NCBI RefSeq assembly: GCF_001579805.1
Contig: NZ_CP014546.1
Location: forward strand, 3,658,001-3,722,000
Source of the DNA: Pseudomonas azotoformans
GTDB lineage: Bacteria; Pseudomonadota; Gammaproteobacteria; Pseudomonadales; Pseudomonadaceae
Length of the DNA stretch: 64,000 nucleotides
Direction: 5' to 3'
In this document: positions 40,745 through 49,575 of the stretch, piece by piece
Position numbering within the stretch: position 1 is the stretch's first letter
Layout of the letters: every line of letters starts with the position of its first letter
Program-made: the position numbers and the translations under genes
Notes under the pieces: model-generated
What the model was told of the DNA's origin: nothing
What the model saw: the letters and a program-made list of their open reading frames with translations, nothing else
Databases searched by the model: none

Positions 40745-42067
40745 ATGATTAACGCAGTCATTGCCGCGGTCGGCACCATGCTGGTGCTCAGTTTGTCCCG
40801 CGTGCATGTGGTCATCGCCATCATCGTCGGCGCCCTGGTGGGTGGCTTGACCGGTGGCCTGGGCATCGACGCCACGCTCAAAGCCTTCAACGGCGGCTTG
40901 GGCGGTGGTGCAACCGTTGCATTGTCCTACGCCTTGCTCGGCGCTTTCGCCGTGGCGATTGCCAAATCCGGCCTGGCCCACGCCTTGGCTGACAAGGCGC
41001 TGTTGCTGGTGGACCGTCAGGAGGCCAGCGGCGGCAATCACGTCAAATGGCTGCTGATCGGCTTGCTGTGGGTGGTGGCGATTGCCTCGCAGAATATTCT
41101 GCCGATCCACATCGCGTTCATTCCGTTGCTGGTGCCGCCGCTGCTGTACGTGCTGACCAAGCTGCAACTGGACCGCCGCCTGATCGCCTGCGTGATGACC
41201 TTCGGCCTGATCACGCCCTACATGTTCCTACCGGTAGGCTTTGGCAATATCTTCCTCAACCAGATCCTGCTGGCCAACGTGGCCAAGAGCGGGGTGGACA
41301 TCAGCCAGGTCAACGTCACTCACGCCATGAGCCTGCCGGCGCTGGGCATGGTGGTGGGTCTGCTGGTGGCGGTGTTTATCAGCTACCGCAAGAAGCGCGT
41401 GTACGACCTGGAAAAAATCGAGCGCGTCGAGCAAGTGGCGGTGCAATACAACCCGCTGACCCTGCTGGTGGCCGGCCTGGCGATTGCCTCGGCGTTCATC
41501 ATCCAGCTGTGGCTGGACTCGATGATCATCGGCGCCCTGGCCGGCTTCCTGATCTTCTCGGTGTCGGGCATCGTGCGCTGGCGCGATACCGACGACCTGT
41601 TCACCGAAGGCATGAAGATGATGGCTATGATCGGCTTCATCATGATCGCCTCGTCAGGCTTTGCCGAAGTACTCAAGGCCACGGGCGACGTGCGCTCGCT
41701 AGTGGAAACCTCGGCGGCGTTCATCGGCCATAACCGTGGGGTCGGCGCGTTGCTGATGTTGCTGGTGGGCCTGCTGGTGACCATGGGCATCGGCTCGTCG
41801 TTCTCCACGGTGCCGATCCTGGCCGCGATCTTTGTACCGCTGTGCGTGCAGCTGGGCTTCAGCCCGGTGGCCATCGTGTGCATTGTCGGCACGGCCGGTG
41901 CCCTGGGTGATGCTGGTTCGCCTGCTTCGGACTCCACCCTCGGCCCGACCTCCGGCCTGAATGTCGACGGTCAGCATCACCATATCTGGGACACGGTGGT
42001 ACCGACGTTCCTGCACTACAACATCCCGTTGCTGGCGTTTGGCTGGCTGGCGGCGATGACCCTCTGA
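40745..42067 (+). CDS. Na+/H+ antiporter-family (NhaC-like) transporter
   Basis: A 440-residue membrane protein with about eleven hydrophobic segments. It has the N-terminal INAVIAAVGTMLVLSLSRVHVVIAIIVGALVGGLTGGLG and C-terminal GIGSSFSTVPILAAIFVPLCVQLGFS...AGALGDAGSPASDSTLGPTSGLN segments of the Na+/H+ antiporter (PF03553) group. Histidine/arginine-type amino acid antiporters share this fold, so the true substrate may be an amine or amino acid. It sits between two chemoreceptors like PA2653. The ATG at 40745 follows GAGG. Confidence 0.85.
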   Translation: MINAVIAAVGTMLVLSLSRVHVVIAIIVGALVGGLTGGLGIDATLKAFNGGLGGGATVALSYALLGAFAVAIAKSGLAHALADKALLLVDRQEASGGNHVKWLLIGLLWVVAIASQNILPIHIAFIPLLVPPLLYVLTKLQLDRRLIACVMTFGLITPYMFLPVGFGNIFLNQILLANVAKSGVDISQVNVTHAMSLPALGMVVGLLVAVFISYRKKRVYDLEKIERVEQVAVQYNPLTLLVAGLAIASAFIIQLWLDSMIIGALAGFLIFSVSGIVRWRDTDDLFTEGMKMMAMIGFIMIASSGFAEVLKATGDVRSLVETSAAFIGHNRGVGALLMLLVGLLVTMGIGSSFSTVPILAAIFVPLCVQLGFSPVAIVCIVGTAGALGDAGSPASDSTLGPTSGLNVDGQHHHIWDTVVPTFLHYNIPLLAFGWLAAMTL

Positions 42068-42069
42068 TC

Positions 42070-42096
42070 TACAGGTTCAGCGTAACCGGCCGATAA
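42070..42096 (+). promoter_or_regulatory. sigma-28 (FliA) promoter of the CtpM-like gene
   Basis: TACA, 15-bp spacer, perfect GCCGATAA (42089-42096). It begins 3 bp after the transporter stop and ends 36 bp before the chemoreceptor start. Confidence 0.75.
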
Positions 42097-42132
42097 CCTC
42101 TCCAGTCGCCACTAATAAGAGAGAGAAAAGCC

Positions 42133-43812
42133 ATGCGTCTGAGCCTCAAGGCCAAAGTCCTGTCCCTCGCCGTAGTGCCGGTGTTGCTGTTTGCCGTGGT
42201 CATCAGCCTGACCACCGTGTGGATCCTGCAGGGGCAGGCGCGCAATGAGGTGGATGAAACCCGCCAGCGCCTGCTCAACGACGCCAAGGCCACGCTGCAA
42301 AGTTATGTCGAAGTGGCCATGACCACCGTCAAGCCGCTCTACGACGCGGCGGCCCCCGGTGATACCGCCGCCCGCGCCCAAGTGGTCAAGCTCCTGTCGA
42401 ACACCAGCTACGGCAAGGACGGTTACTTCTTCGGCTACGACTCCGAGACCATCCGCCTGTTCAAGGGCAACAGCCCCGACGGCGTGGGCAAGAGCTTCAA
42501 GGACAACCGCGACCCCAATGGTGTGTACGTCAATCGCGACCTGGTCAAGGTCGGCAAGGACGGCACCCACTACCTGCAATACAGCTCGACCCAGCCGGGC
42601 CAGACCGAACTGGTGCCCAAGCTCGGCTACACCGAATACCTGCCGAAATGGGACATGGTCATCGGTACGTCGGTGAACCTGGACGGCATTGAAGCCCAGG
42701 TGGCGGTGGTCGAAGCCAAGGTGCAGAAACGCATGGAAGGCGTGCTGCTGAGTATCCTGGGCGTGGCGGTGGTGGTGCTGTTGGTGATCGCGGCCGTGGG
42801 CATGCTGCTGGCCAATACCATCCTGCGTCCGCTGCACCTGATGAAAGCCAACCTCGACGACATCGCCGCCGGCGAAGGTGACTTGACCCGCCGCCTGGCC
42901 ATCACCAGTCAGGACGAGCTGGGCGACCTGGCGGGCGCGTTCAACCGGTTTGTCGACAAGATCCACGGCCTGGTGCGCCAGATTACCGAGATGACCAGCC
43001 AGCTCACCGGCCTGGTCAGCCAGGTCTCCGATCAGGCCCAGCGCTCCGAACAAGCCATGGAACGCCAGCGCCACGAGACCGATCAGGTCGCCACCGCGAT
43101 CAATGAGATGTCATCGGCTGCGCAAGAAGTGGCGCGCAGTGCCCAGGGTGCCTCGGTCGCGGCCCAGCAGACCGACGCCGAAGGCCAGGCCGCCAAGCGT
43201 GTGGTAGATGGCAGCATTGCGCAGATCCATGCGCTGGTGAACGACATCCGTAACAGCGGTGTGTCCCTCGACAGCCTGCAGCAGGACGTGTCCTCCATCG
43301 TCAGTGTGCTCAGCGTGATCCGCTCCATCGCCGAACAGACCAACTTGCTGGCGCTCAACGCCGCCATCGAAGCGGCGCGAGCAGGGGAGGCCGGGCGTGG
43401 TTTTGCGGTCGTCGCCGATGAAGTGCGCGCCCTGGCCAGTCGCACCCAGACCAGCACCCAGGAAATCCAGGGCATGATCGACCGCCTGCAAAAAGGCACC
43501 GAGGCTGCGGTGGAGGCCATGCGCCGTTCCAGCGATGCCGGCGACGGCACCTCGGCCCAGGCCAACGAAGCCGGGGCGTCCCTGGACACCATGGCCCAGT
43601 TGATCGGCACCATCAATTCGATGAACGCCCAGATCGCCAGCGCCGCCGAGGAGCAGACCGCCGTGGCCGAAGAGATCAACCGCAGCGTGCATCAGATTGC
43701 CGTGGCGGTGGACAGCGTGGCCGATGAGACCCAACTGGGCGCCCAGACCTCTCGCAGCCTGGCGGATCTGGGCCAGCGCCTGGGGCAGTTGGTCGGCCAG
43801 TTCCGGATCTGA
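42133..43812 (+). CDS. ctpM: methyl-accepting chemotaxis protein with single CACHE sensor, CtpM-like
   Basis: A 559-residue chemoreceptor: helix about 10-30, a periplasmic sCACHE_2 domain about 35-195 (VKLLSNTSYGKDGYFFGYDSETIRLFKGNSPDGVGKSFKDNRDPNGVYVNRDLV, typical of this domain), helix about 200-222, HAMP, and the conserved signalling hairpin ([41 protein letters not shown]). The context and size match PA2652 CtpM, a receptor for malate and related C4 acids. Own sigma-28 promoter. Confidence 0.85.
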   Translation: MRLSLKAKVLSLAVVPVLLFAVVISLTTVWILQGQARNEVDETRQRLLNDAKATLQSYVEVAMTTVKPLYDAAAPGDTAARAQVVKLLSNTSYGKDGYFFGYDSETIRLFKGNSPDGVGKSFKDNRDPNGVYVNRDLVKVGKDGTHYLQYSSTQPGQTELVPKLGYTEYLPKWDMVIGTSVNLDGIEAQVAVVEAKVQKRMEGVLLSILGVAVVVLLVIAAVGMLLANTILRPLHLMKANLDDIAAGEGDLTRRLAITSQDELGDLAGAFNRFVDKIHGLVRQITEMTSQLTGLVSQVSDQAQRSEQAMERQRHETDQVATAINEMSSAAQEVARSAQGASVAAQQTDAEGQAAKRVVDGSIAQIHALVNDIRNSGVSLDSLQQDVSSIVSVLSVIRSIAEQTNLLALNAAIEAARAGEAGRGFAVVADEVRALASRTQTSTQEIQGMIDRLQKGTEAAVEAMRRSSDAGDGTSAQANEAGASLDTMAQLIGTINSMNAQIASAAEEQTAVAEEINRSVHQIAVAVDSVADETQLGAQTSRSLADLGQRLGQLVGQFRI

Positions 43813-43884
43813 TCTTTCATAGGTAAAGCGTATGTTTGCCTAACGTTAATACGAATATACCGATCACCACCCCTCAGTGAGACT

Positions 43885-43910
43885 TGAGCCCCAACCACAA
43901 CAGGGGCTCA
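43885..43910 (+). promoter_or_regulatory. hairpin covering the ribosome-binding region of the first RraA-like gene
   Basis: TGAGCCCC (43885-43892) pairs with GGGGCTCA (43903-43910) around a 10-nt loop. The only SD-like run (AGGGG) lies in the 3' arm, four bases before the ATG at 43915. It could gate translation, or be the terminator of the chemoreceptor gene (a short TTTC follows). Confidence 0.5.
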
Positions 43911-43914
43911 TTTC

Positions 43915-44583
43915 ATGTCACTTGTCGACCCGCTTCAGCGCCTGGCTGAACTCGATACCAACACGGTTTCCGACGCACTGGATTTCCTGCAACTGACGGG
44001 CGCGGTGGTCGGCATCCGGCCATTGTGGGACTGTCCCAAAGTGGTCGGCCGGGCCAGCACGGTCAAACTGGCCCCCAAGACCGATGACGCGCCCACGACG
44101 CATCTGATTTCCCCGGTGATCGACGCGATTACCACCGATGACCGCGTGCTGGTGATTGCAGGGGGCATCGATGGCATTTCCTGCTGGGGCGACATCATCG
44201 CCAACGCCGCCGTCGCCAAACATATCCGGGGTTCGGTGATCGACGGTTTCAGCCGTGACATCGACGGCAGCGCGTCCATTGGTTATCCGGTGTACGGCCG
44301 TGGCGTGACCATGATCAGCGCGCGTAACCGAGTGGTGCAGGTGGACGCCGGCGTCACCCTTAACGTAGGCGGTGTCGACGTCGCGCAAGATGACTTCGTG
44401 ATCGCTGACCGCTGCGGCACGGTGTTCATCCCGGCTGCGGTGATCGAGGAAGTGCTCGACCTGGGCGAGCGCATCGCTGCCCGTGAAGCCGGCATGGTCG
44501 ACGCCGTGCGCAGCGGCCGCGCGGTCGCCGATGTGATGCACGACAGCCAATTCGAAGCCATCCACGTGGAGTCTGCCCGATGA
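43915..44583 (+). CDS. RraA-family protein (HMG/CHA aldolase-oxaloacetate decarboxylase type), A
   Basis: A 222-residue RraA-fold protein: NTVSDALDFLQLTG at the start, GISCWGDIIANAAVAKHIRGSVIDGFSRDIDG in the middle and VIADRCGTVFIP. The Arg-Asp pair in SRDID (about residue 118) that binds substrate and Mg in 4-hydroxy-4-methyl-2-oxoglutarate aldolase is kept, as is the CWGD loop. So an aldolase/decarboxylase is more likely than a pure RNase E inhibitor. It overlaps the second paralogue by 4 nt (ATGA). Confidence 0.83.
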   Translation: MSLVDPLQRLAELDTNTVSDALDFLQLTGAVVGIRPLWDCPKVVGRASTVKLAPKTDDAPTTHLISPVIDAITTDDRVLVIAGGIDGISCWGDIIANAAVAKHIRGSVIDGFSRDIDGSASIGYPVYGRGVTMISARNRVVQVDAGVTLNVGGVDVAQDDFVIADRCGTVFIPAAVIEEVLDLGERIAAREAGMVDAVRSGRAVADVMHDSQFEAIHVESAR

Positions 44584-45239
44584 ACGATCAACAGTTGGTC
44601 GCCCTGTTCGAAGGGCTGGACACCCCTGGCGTCTCGGATGCCATGGACAAGCTGGGCATCCCCGGCCAATGCCTGGGCATCGCGCCGCTGGATAACTACT
44701 GTGGCACCGTCGTGGGCCCGGCATTTACCGTGCAATACGTGCCGGCCAACACGCCGCCGGGCTCGGTGGGCGATTTTATCGAAGATGTGCTGCCAGGGGA
44801 CGTGGTGGTCATCGCCAACGCCGGGCGCACCGATTGCACGGTGTGGGGCGACATCATGACCCAGTACGCCGGCACGCGCGGGATAGCCGCCACGGTGATC
44901 GACGGCGTGTGCCGCGACGTCAGCAAAGCCCTGGGCGATGGCTACCCGTTGTTCACCCGTGGCCGCTACATGCGCACCGGCAAGGACCGCGTCGAAGTGC
45001 TGTCGGTGAACCAGCCGGTGGCAATCAGCGAAACCCGCGTGTGCGCCCGGGACATCGTAGTGGCCGACGCCAATGGCGTACTGGTGGTGCCCCGCGCCCG
45101 TGCCGCTGAGGTGGCGCAGGTGGCACGGCAGATCGAAGCGGTGGAATCGCAGATCCGCGCGCAGATCGAGGCGGGCAAGACGCTGAAGCAGGCCCGTGAA
45201 TCCCTGGGTTATCACACCTTGCAGAGGAAGGGCTCATGA
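44580..45239 (+). CDS. RraA-family protein (HMG/CHA aldolase-oxaloacetate decarboxylase type), B
   Basis: A 219-residue paralogue of the previous gene: TPGVSDAMDKLGIPGQ, TVWGDIMTQYAGTRGIAATVIDGVCRDVSKA (Arg-Asp pair kept) and DIVVADANGVLVVPRARA. The tail has an extra charged helix. Two adjacent, clearly diverged copies suggest a hetero-oligomer or two consecutive steps. It is coupled to the aminotransferase by a 4-nt overlap. Expected chemistry: retro-aldol cleavage of a 4-hydroxy-2-oxo acid to pyruvate, or decarboxylation of oxaloacetate. Confidence 0.83.
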   Translation: MNDQQLVALFEGLDTPGVSDAMDKLGIPGQCLGIAPLDNYCGTVVGPAFTVQYVPANTPPGSVGDFIEDVLPGDVVVIANAGRTDCTVWGDIMTQYAGTRGIAATVIDGVCRDVSKALGDGYPLFTRGRYMRTGKDRVEVLSVNQPVAISETRVCARDIVVADANGVLVVPRARAAEVAQVARQIEAVESQIRAQIEAGKTLKQARESLGYHTLQRKGS

Positions 45240-46438
45240 ATACCCTGAACAAGCGCCTGGCCCAGGCGCAACCGTCCGCCACCTACCGCATCATCGACCG
45301 CGTCGCCGCGCGCCGGGCCGAAGGCGCAACCGTCATTTCGTTGTGCGCTGGCGAGCCGGATTTCGATACGCCGGAGCATGTCCGCCAGGCCGGCATCGAG
45401 GCGATCCGCAATGGCCATACGCGCTACACCCAGGTCGCTGGCGTGCGCGCCCTGCGCGAAGCGGTGGCGGAGAAATTCCGTCGCGAAAACGGCCTGGACG
45501 TGACCTGGCAAGACACCCTCGTCAGCAACGGCGGCAAGCATGTGATCTACAACGCACTCGCCGCCACCCTCAACGAAGGCGACGAAGTGATCGTGCCCGC
45601 GCCGTACTGGGTCAGTTATCCGGAAATGGTCGAGCTGTGTGGCGGCACGTCGAAGATTGTGCCGTGCAACGCCGAGGACGGCTTCAAACTGACCCCGGCC
45701 GCCCTCGACCAGGCGATCAACCCCAGCACCCGCTGGCTGATCCTCAATTCACCGTCCAACCCGACGGGCGCTGTCTACAATCGCCCGCAATTGCAGGCGC
45801 TGGCCGACGTGTTGCTCAAGCATCCCCATGTGCTGGTGCTGGCGGATGACATCTACGAGCATCTGCTGTTCGACGGCCAGGCGTTCCACACCTTGGCCCA
45901 GGTCGAGCCGCGCCTGGCGCCTCGGGTGCTGACCATGAACGGCGTCTCCAAGGCCTATGCCATGACCGGCTGGCGCATCGGCTTCGCCACCGGCCCGCGC
46001 TGGCTGCTGGAGGCCATGGAAAAACTCCAAGGCCAGCAGACCTCGGGGGCCAGCGCGATTTCCCAGCACGCTGCCATTGCTGCCTTGAACGGGCCACAGG
46101 ACTTTATCCGCCAGTCACGGGCGGTCTTCGAGAGGCGCCGCGACCTGGTCGTGTCCTTGCTCAACGCCATACCTGGCTTGGCATGCATCAGCCCGAGCGG
46201 CGCGTTTTACGCCTTTGCCTCTTGCGCTGGCCTACTGGGGCGCACCTCGGCCGCCGGCAGGTTGCTTGAGACGGACGAGGACGTCGCCCACGCCTTGCTC
46301 GACGAAGCCAATGTGGCCGTGGTGCACGGCAGCGCCTTCGGCCTGGCGCCGTACCTGCGCATCGCCTATGCCCTGGATGACGACTCGTTGCGCCAGGCCT
46401 GCGCGGCGATCCACCGGTTCTGCGCGGCGACGCGTTAG
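45236..46438 (+). CDS. PLP-dependent class I/II aminotransferase
   Basis: A 400-residue fold-type I aminotransferase, AspC-Ib subgroup: ISLCAGEPDFDTPEH, GHTRYTQVAGVRALREAV, APYWVSYPEMV, LNSPSNPTGAVYNR (substrate Asn), LADDIYEHLLFDG (Asp and Tyr for PLP), and the PLP Lys in NGVSKAYAMTGWRIGF (Lys about 239), ending PYLRIAYA. It probably converts an amino acid (aspartate, glutamate analogue, or 4-hydroxy derivative) to the 2-oxo acid cleaved by the RraA pair. A strong AGAGGAAGG site precedes the ATG. Its stop overlaps the convergent trhP stop. Confidence 0.92.
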   Translation: MNTLNKRLAQAQPSATYRIIDRVAARRAEGATVISLCAGEPDFDTPEHVRQAGIEAIRNGHTRYTQVAGVRALREAVAEKFRRENGLDVTWQDTLVSNGGKHVIYNALAATLNEGDEVIVPAPYWVSYPEMVELCGGTSKIVPCNAEDGFKLTPAALDQAINPSTRWLILNSPSNPTGAVYNRPQLQALADVLLKHPHVLVLADDIYEHLLFDGQAFHTLAQVEPRLAPRVLTMNGVSKAYAMTGWRIGFATGPRWLLEAMEKLQGQQTSGASAISQHAAIAALNGPQDFIRQSRAVFERRRDLVVSLLNAIPGLACISPSGAFYAFASCAGLLGRTSAAGRLLETDEDVAHALLDEANVAVVHGSAFGLAPYLRIAYALDDDSLRQACAAIHRFCAATR

Positions 46439-47748
46439 AGGTCGCGCATCAGCAAGCCAAAGCGCAGGTCCATCTGCGCCGGGAGCGGCACATACACGGT
46501 GTGCCCATCCCCCGGCGCGACGTCGATGGCGTCGCCTTTGGCGTTGTGCAAAGTGGCCAGGTCGAAGTGGAAGTTGCCGGCAGGGGTCATCAATTCCAGG
46601 TGATTGCCTACGGCAAAACGGTTTTTCACCTTGACCTCGGCCAGCTCGCCCCGGCGTTCGCCGGTCAGCTCGCCGACGAACTGCTGGCGCTCTGACACGG
46701 AGCTGCCGTTCTGGTAGTTCTGGTATTCATCGTGCACATGACGGCGCAGAAAACCTTCGGTGTAGCCGCGCTGGGCCAGGGATTCAAGGTCGGTCATCAG
46801 GGTGCGGTCGAAGGCGCGACCGGCCACCGCATCATCGATGGCCTGGCGATACACCTGGGTGGTGCGCGCGCAGTAGAAGTGCGACTTGGTGCGGCCTTCG
46901 ATCTTCAGTGAGTGCACACCCATCCGGGTCAGGCGCTCCACGTGCTGCACGGCGCGCAGGTCCTTGGCGTTCATGATGTAGGTGCCATGCTCGTCTTCGA
47001 AGGCGGGCATCTGTTCATCGGGGCGGTTGGCTTCCTGAAGCAAGAACACCTGATCGGTGGGCGCGCCAATGCCCAGGGTAGGCTGGCAGTGCTGGACGAT
47101 TTCCCCCGTGGCGTTTTCCACCGCCGGGGTGGCCTGGTACTTCCAGCGACAGGCATTGGTGCAGGTGCCCTGGTTGGCGTCGCGCTTGTTCATGTAGCCC
47201 GAGAGCAGGCAACGCCCGGAATAGGCCATGCACAACGCACCGTGCACAAACACTTCCAGCTCCATGGCCGGCACCTGCTGGCGGATCTCGTCGATCTCTT
47301 CCAGCGACAACTCCCGCGACAGGATCACCCGACAGATCCCTTGCTGTTGCCAGAACTCCACGCTGGCCCAGTTCACCGTGTTGGCTTGCACCGACAGATG
47401 GATCGGCATCTGGGGGAAATGCCGGCGCACCAGCATGATCAGCCCAGGGTCGGACATGATCAGCGCGTCCGGGCCCATGGCGATCACCGGCGCCAGGTCC
47501 TTGAGGAAGGTCTTCAGCTTGGCGTTGTGCGGCGCGATGTTCACCACCACATAAAAGCGCTTGCCCAGGGCGTGGGCTTCCTGGATGCCAAGGGCCAGGT
47601 TGGCGTGATCGAACTCGTTATTGCGCACCCGCAGGCTGTAGCGCGGCTGGCCGGCGTAGACCGCATCGGCGCCGTAGACAAAGGCGTAGCGCATGTTTTT
47701 CAGGGTGCCGGCGGGGGCGAGCAGTTCGGGGGCGAGGATCGGAGGCAT
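46435..47748 (-). CDS. trhP: U32-family peptidase, tRNA hydroxylation protein TrhP (YegQ)
   Basis: A 437-residue U32 protein: PELLAPAGTLKNMRYAFVYGADAVYAGQPRYSLR at the N-terminus, HLSVQANTVNWASVEFWQQ, the Cys-rich centre HGALCMAYSGRCLLSGYMNKRDANQGTCTNACRW and the C-terminal barrel. Size and wording match YegQ, which with TrhO supports 5-hydroxyuridine formation at tRNA position 34 and takes prephenate-linked chemistry. The start is the ATG at 47748 (MPPILAPELL); the longer frame to 47892 would add 48 unrelated residues. Confidence 0.9.
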   Translation of the reverse strand: MPPILAPELLAPAGTLKNMRYAFVYGADAVYAGQPRYSLRVRNNEFDHANLALGIQEAHALGKRFYVVVNIAPHNAKLKTFLKDLAPVIAMGPDALIMSDPGLIMLVRRHFPQMPIHLSVQANTVNWASVEFWQQQGICRVILSRELSLEEIDEIRQQVPAMELEVFVHGALCMAYSGRCLLSGYMNKRDANQGTCTNACRWKYQATPAVENATGEIVQHCQPTLGIGAPTDQVFLLQEANRPDEQMPAFEDEHGTYIMNAKDLRAVQHVERLTRMGVHSLKIEGRTKSHFYCARTTQVYRQAIDDAVAGRAFDRTLMTDLESLAQRGYTEGFLRRHVHDEYQNYQNGSSVSERQQFVGELTGERRGELAEVKVKNRFAVGNHLELMTPAGNFHFDLATLHNAKGDAIDVAPGDGHTVYVPLPAQMDLRFGLLMRDL

Positions 47749-47972
47749 GGGCACGGGTCGCAAAAGGTCGCGAAGGTAGCCGAGCGGCGAGGGCGGTTTA
47801 TTGATCCAGGTCGTCCTTTGGGCTTTTTGTATCGCTGTGTATCGGCGGGGGCTGTGGATACGTATCGATTTATCCGCGCGGTTTTCCGACACAGGCGCGA
47901 TACCTCAGGGGCTTTTAATTGATTCCAACGAGGCACACCGCCTCCCACCCTGAGAACCTGGAGCCAACCACC

Positions 47973-48236
47973 ATGAACACCAAAGCCATCTACGCCGCCT
48001 GCCTGTTTGCCGCCCTGAACATCTGCACCTTGTCGGCCCGCGCCGAAGCCGCCGTTACCGCGCAGACCTACCACTACGGCACTCACCTGGACATCAAGCA
48101 AGTGGTATCGATGAGCCAGGACTCCAAGCCCACCTGCGGCGTGGTGAATGCGCGCATGACCTACCTGGACTCCCACGACAAGACCCAGGTACTGGATTAC
48201 CTCAAGTTCGGCGACGGTTGCGTCGGCGATAACTGA
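47973..48236 (+). CDS. DUF2790-domain secreted protein
   Basis: An 87-residue protein with a signal peptide (residues 1-24, ending SARAEA) and the DUF2790 pattern (TYHYGTHLDIKQVVSM, CGVVNARMTYLDSHDKTQVLDYLKFGDGC). The family is small, periplasmic and almost confined to Pseudomonas; several members are copper-induced, but function is not established. It starts at the ATG at 47973 with GGAG nearby and may be co-transcribed with the dipZ-like gene, 26 bp downstream. Confidence 0.87.
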   Translation: MNTKAIYAACLFAALNICTLSARAEAAVTAQTYHYGTHLDIKQVVSMSQDSKPTCGVVNARMTYLDSHDKTQVLDYLKFGDGCVGDN

Positions 48237-48262
48237 GTCCTTCCAGCCATAAGGTGAACGTC

Positions 48263-49472
48263 ATGCTACTGATCGCATTCCTGGGCGGCATCCTGACCGT
48301 CCTCAGCCCTTGTATCCTGCCGGTGGTGCCGTTTCTGTTCGCCTGCGTCGACCGCTCCCGCCGGTCGATCCTGCTGACGCTCGGCGGCATGGTCCTGACC
48401 TTCGCGCTGGTGTCCAGCCTTGCGGTGGTCAGCACGGAATGGGTGATACAGGCCAATAACACCGGCCGCCATGTAGCGCTGATCGTGATGGGGCTGTTTG
48501 CGCTGTCGCTGATCTCGGCGCGGGTCGGTGGCTGGCTGGCACGCCCCTTTGTGTTGTTGGGCAACCGTATCGATCCTGACAGCCGCACGCTGTCCGGCCC
48601 GCTGAAGTCGGTGATGATCGGCGTCGCCACAGGCCTGCTGTGGGCGCCGTGCGCCGGGCCGATCCTGGGAGTGATCCTGACCAGCGCAATGCTGCAAGGC
48701 GCCAATGCGCAGACCAGCCTGTTGCTGGTGGCCTACGGCCTGGGTAGCGCCTTGTCCCTTGGCGCGCTGATTTTTGCCGGGCGTGGCCTGGTCAATCGAC
48801 TCAAGGCCTCCATTCCGGTGACCGGCTGGCTGCGCCGTGGGGCCGGCGTGGCGGTACTGGCGGCGGCGGTGGTGATTTCCACTGGCGCCGACAAAACCCT
48901 GCTGGCCGGTACTTCGTCCGAAGGCGTCAGCAGCCTGGAGCAAGGCGTGCTGGAAACCGTCCCCAAAGTGCTGGATTACGTGGTGAGCAAGGTCAAGGCC
49001 CGACCCGGCCCAGGACAATGCCCAAGGCGCCATGCCGTCGCTGGCCGGCGCGGTCGAGTGGCTCAACTCACCGGAACTCACCCGCGAGTCCTTGAAAGGC
49101 AAAGTGGTGCTGGTGGATTTCTGGACCTATGACTGCATCAACTGCCAGCACACGCTGCCGTATGTGAAGCAATGGGCGAAGAAATACGAGAAGGACGGCT
49201 TGGTGGTGATCGGCGTGCACACCCCGGAATACGGTTACGAGCGCATCATCGGCAACGTCAAGGACCAGGTGCGCAAGCTGGGCATCACCTATCCGGTGGC
49301 CATCGACAACAACTATGCGATCTGGCGCAACTTCGACAACCAGTACTGGCCCGCCCATTACCTGGTCGACGCCAAGGGGCAGGTGCGTTACACCCATTTT
49401 GGCGAAGGTCGTTATGACGCCCAGGAGCAGATGATCCAGACACTGTTGAAGGAGGCGAAGGGTATTCAGTGA
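48263..49472 (+). pseudogene. dipZ: dipZ-like CcdA-thioredoxin fusion, apparently frameshifted
   Basis: Frame 1 (start ATG 48263 behind AAGG) encodes a CcdA/DsbD-beta-like protein with six hydrophobic segments and the redox cysteines in LTVLSPCILPVVPF and LLWAPCAGPILG. Near 49005 the family-like sequence stops and continues one frame over, through ATG 49032, as a TlpA/thioredoxin domain (VLVDFWTYDCINCQHTLPYVKQW with CxxC). Removing one C from the CCC run at about 49005-49007 joins both parts into one product of about 400 residues, the CcdA-redoxin layout of DipZ. As given, frame 1 runs on to a stop at 49132. This is either a real lesion, a sequencing error, or two separately translated proteins. 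Confidence 0.65.
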
Positions 49473-49527
49473 GGCGGTCTATGCTTGTTCGATAACCGAG
49501 GGCACTCCCAGGTTTCGCTGCGGACTA

Positions 49528-49559
49528 AGCAACAGGGCCTACATGGGCCCGTTGCTTTT
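49528..49559 (+). terminator. intrinsic terminator after the dipZ-like gene
   Basis: AGCAAC-A-GGGCC and GGCCC-GTTGCT form an 11-bp stem with one bulged A, followed by TTTT. It ends 17 bp before the next start codon. Confidence 0.75.
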
Positions 49560-49575
49560 CTGACATGGACCGGAC

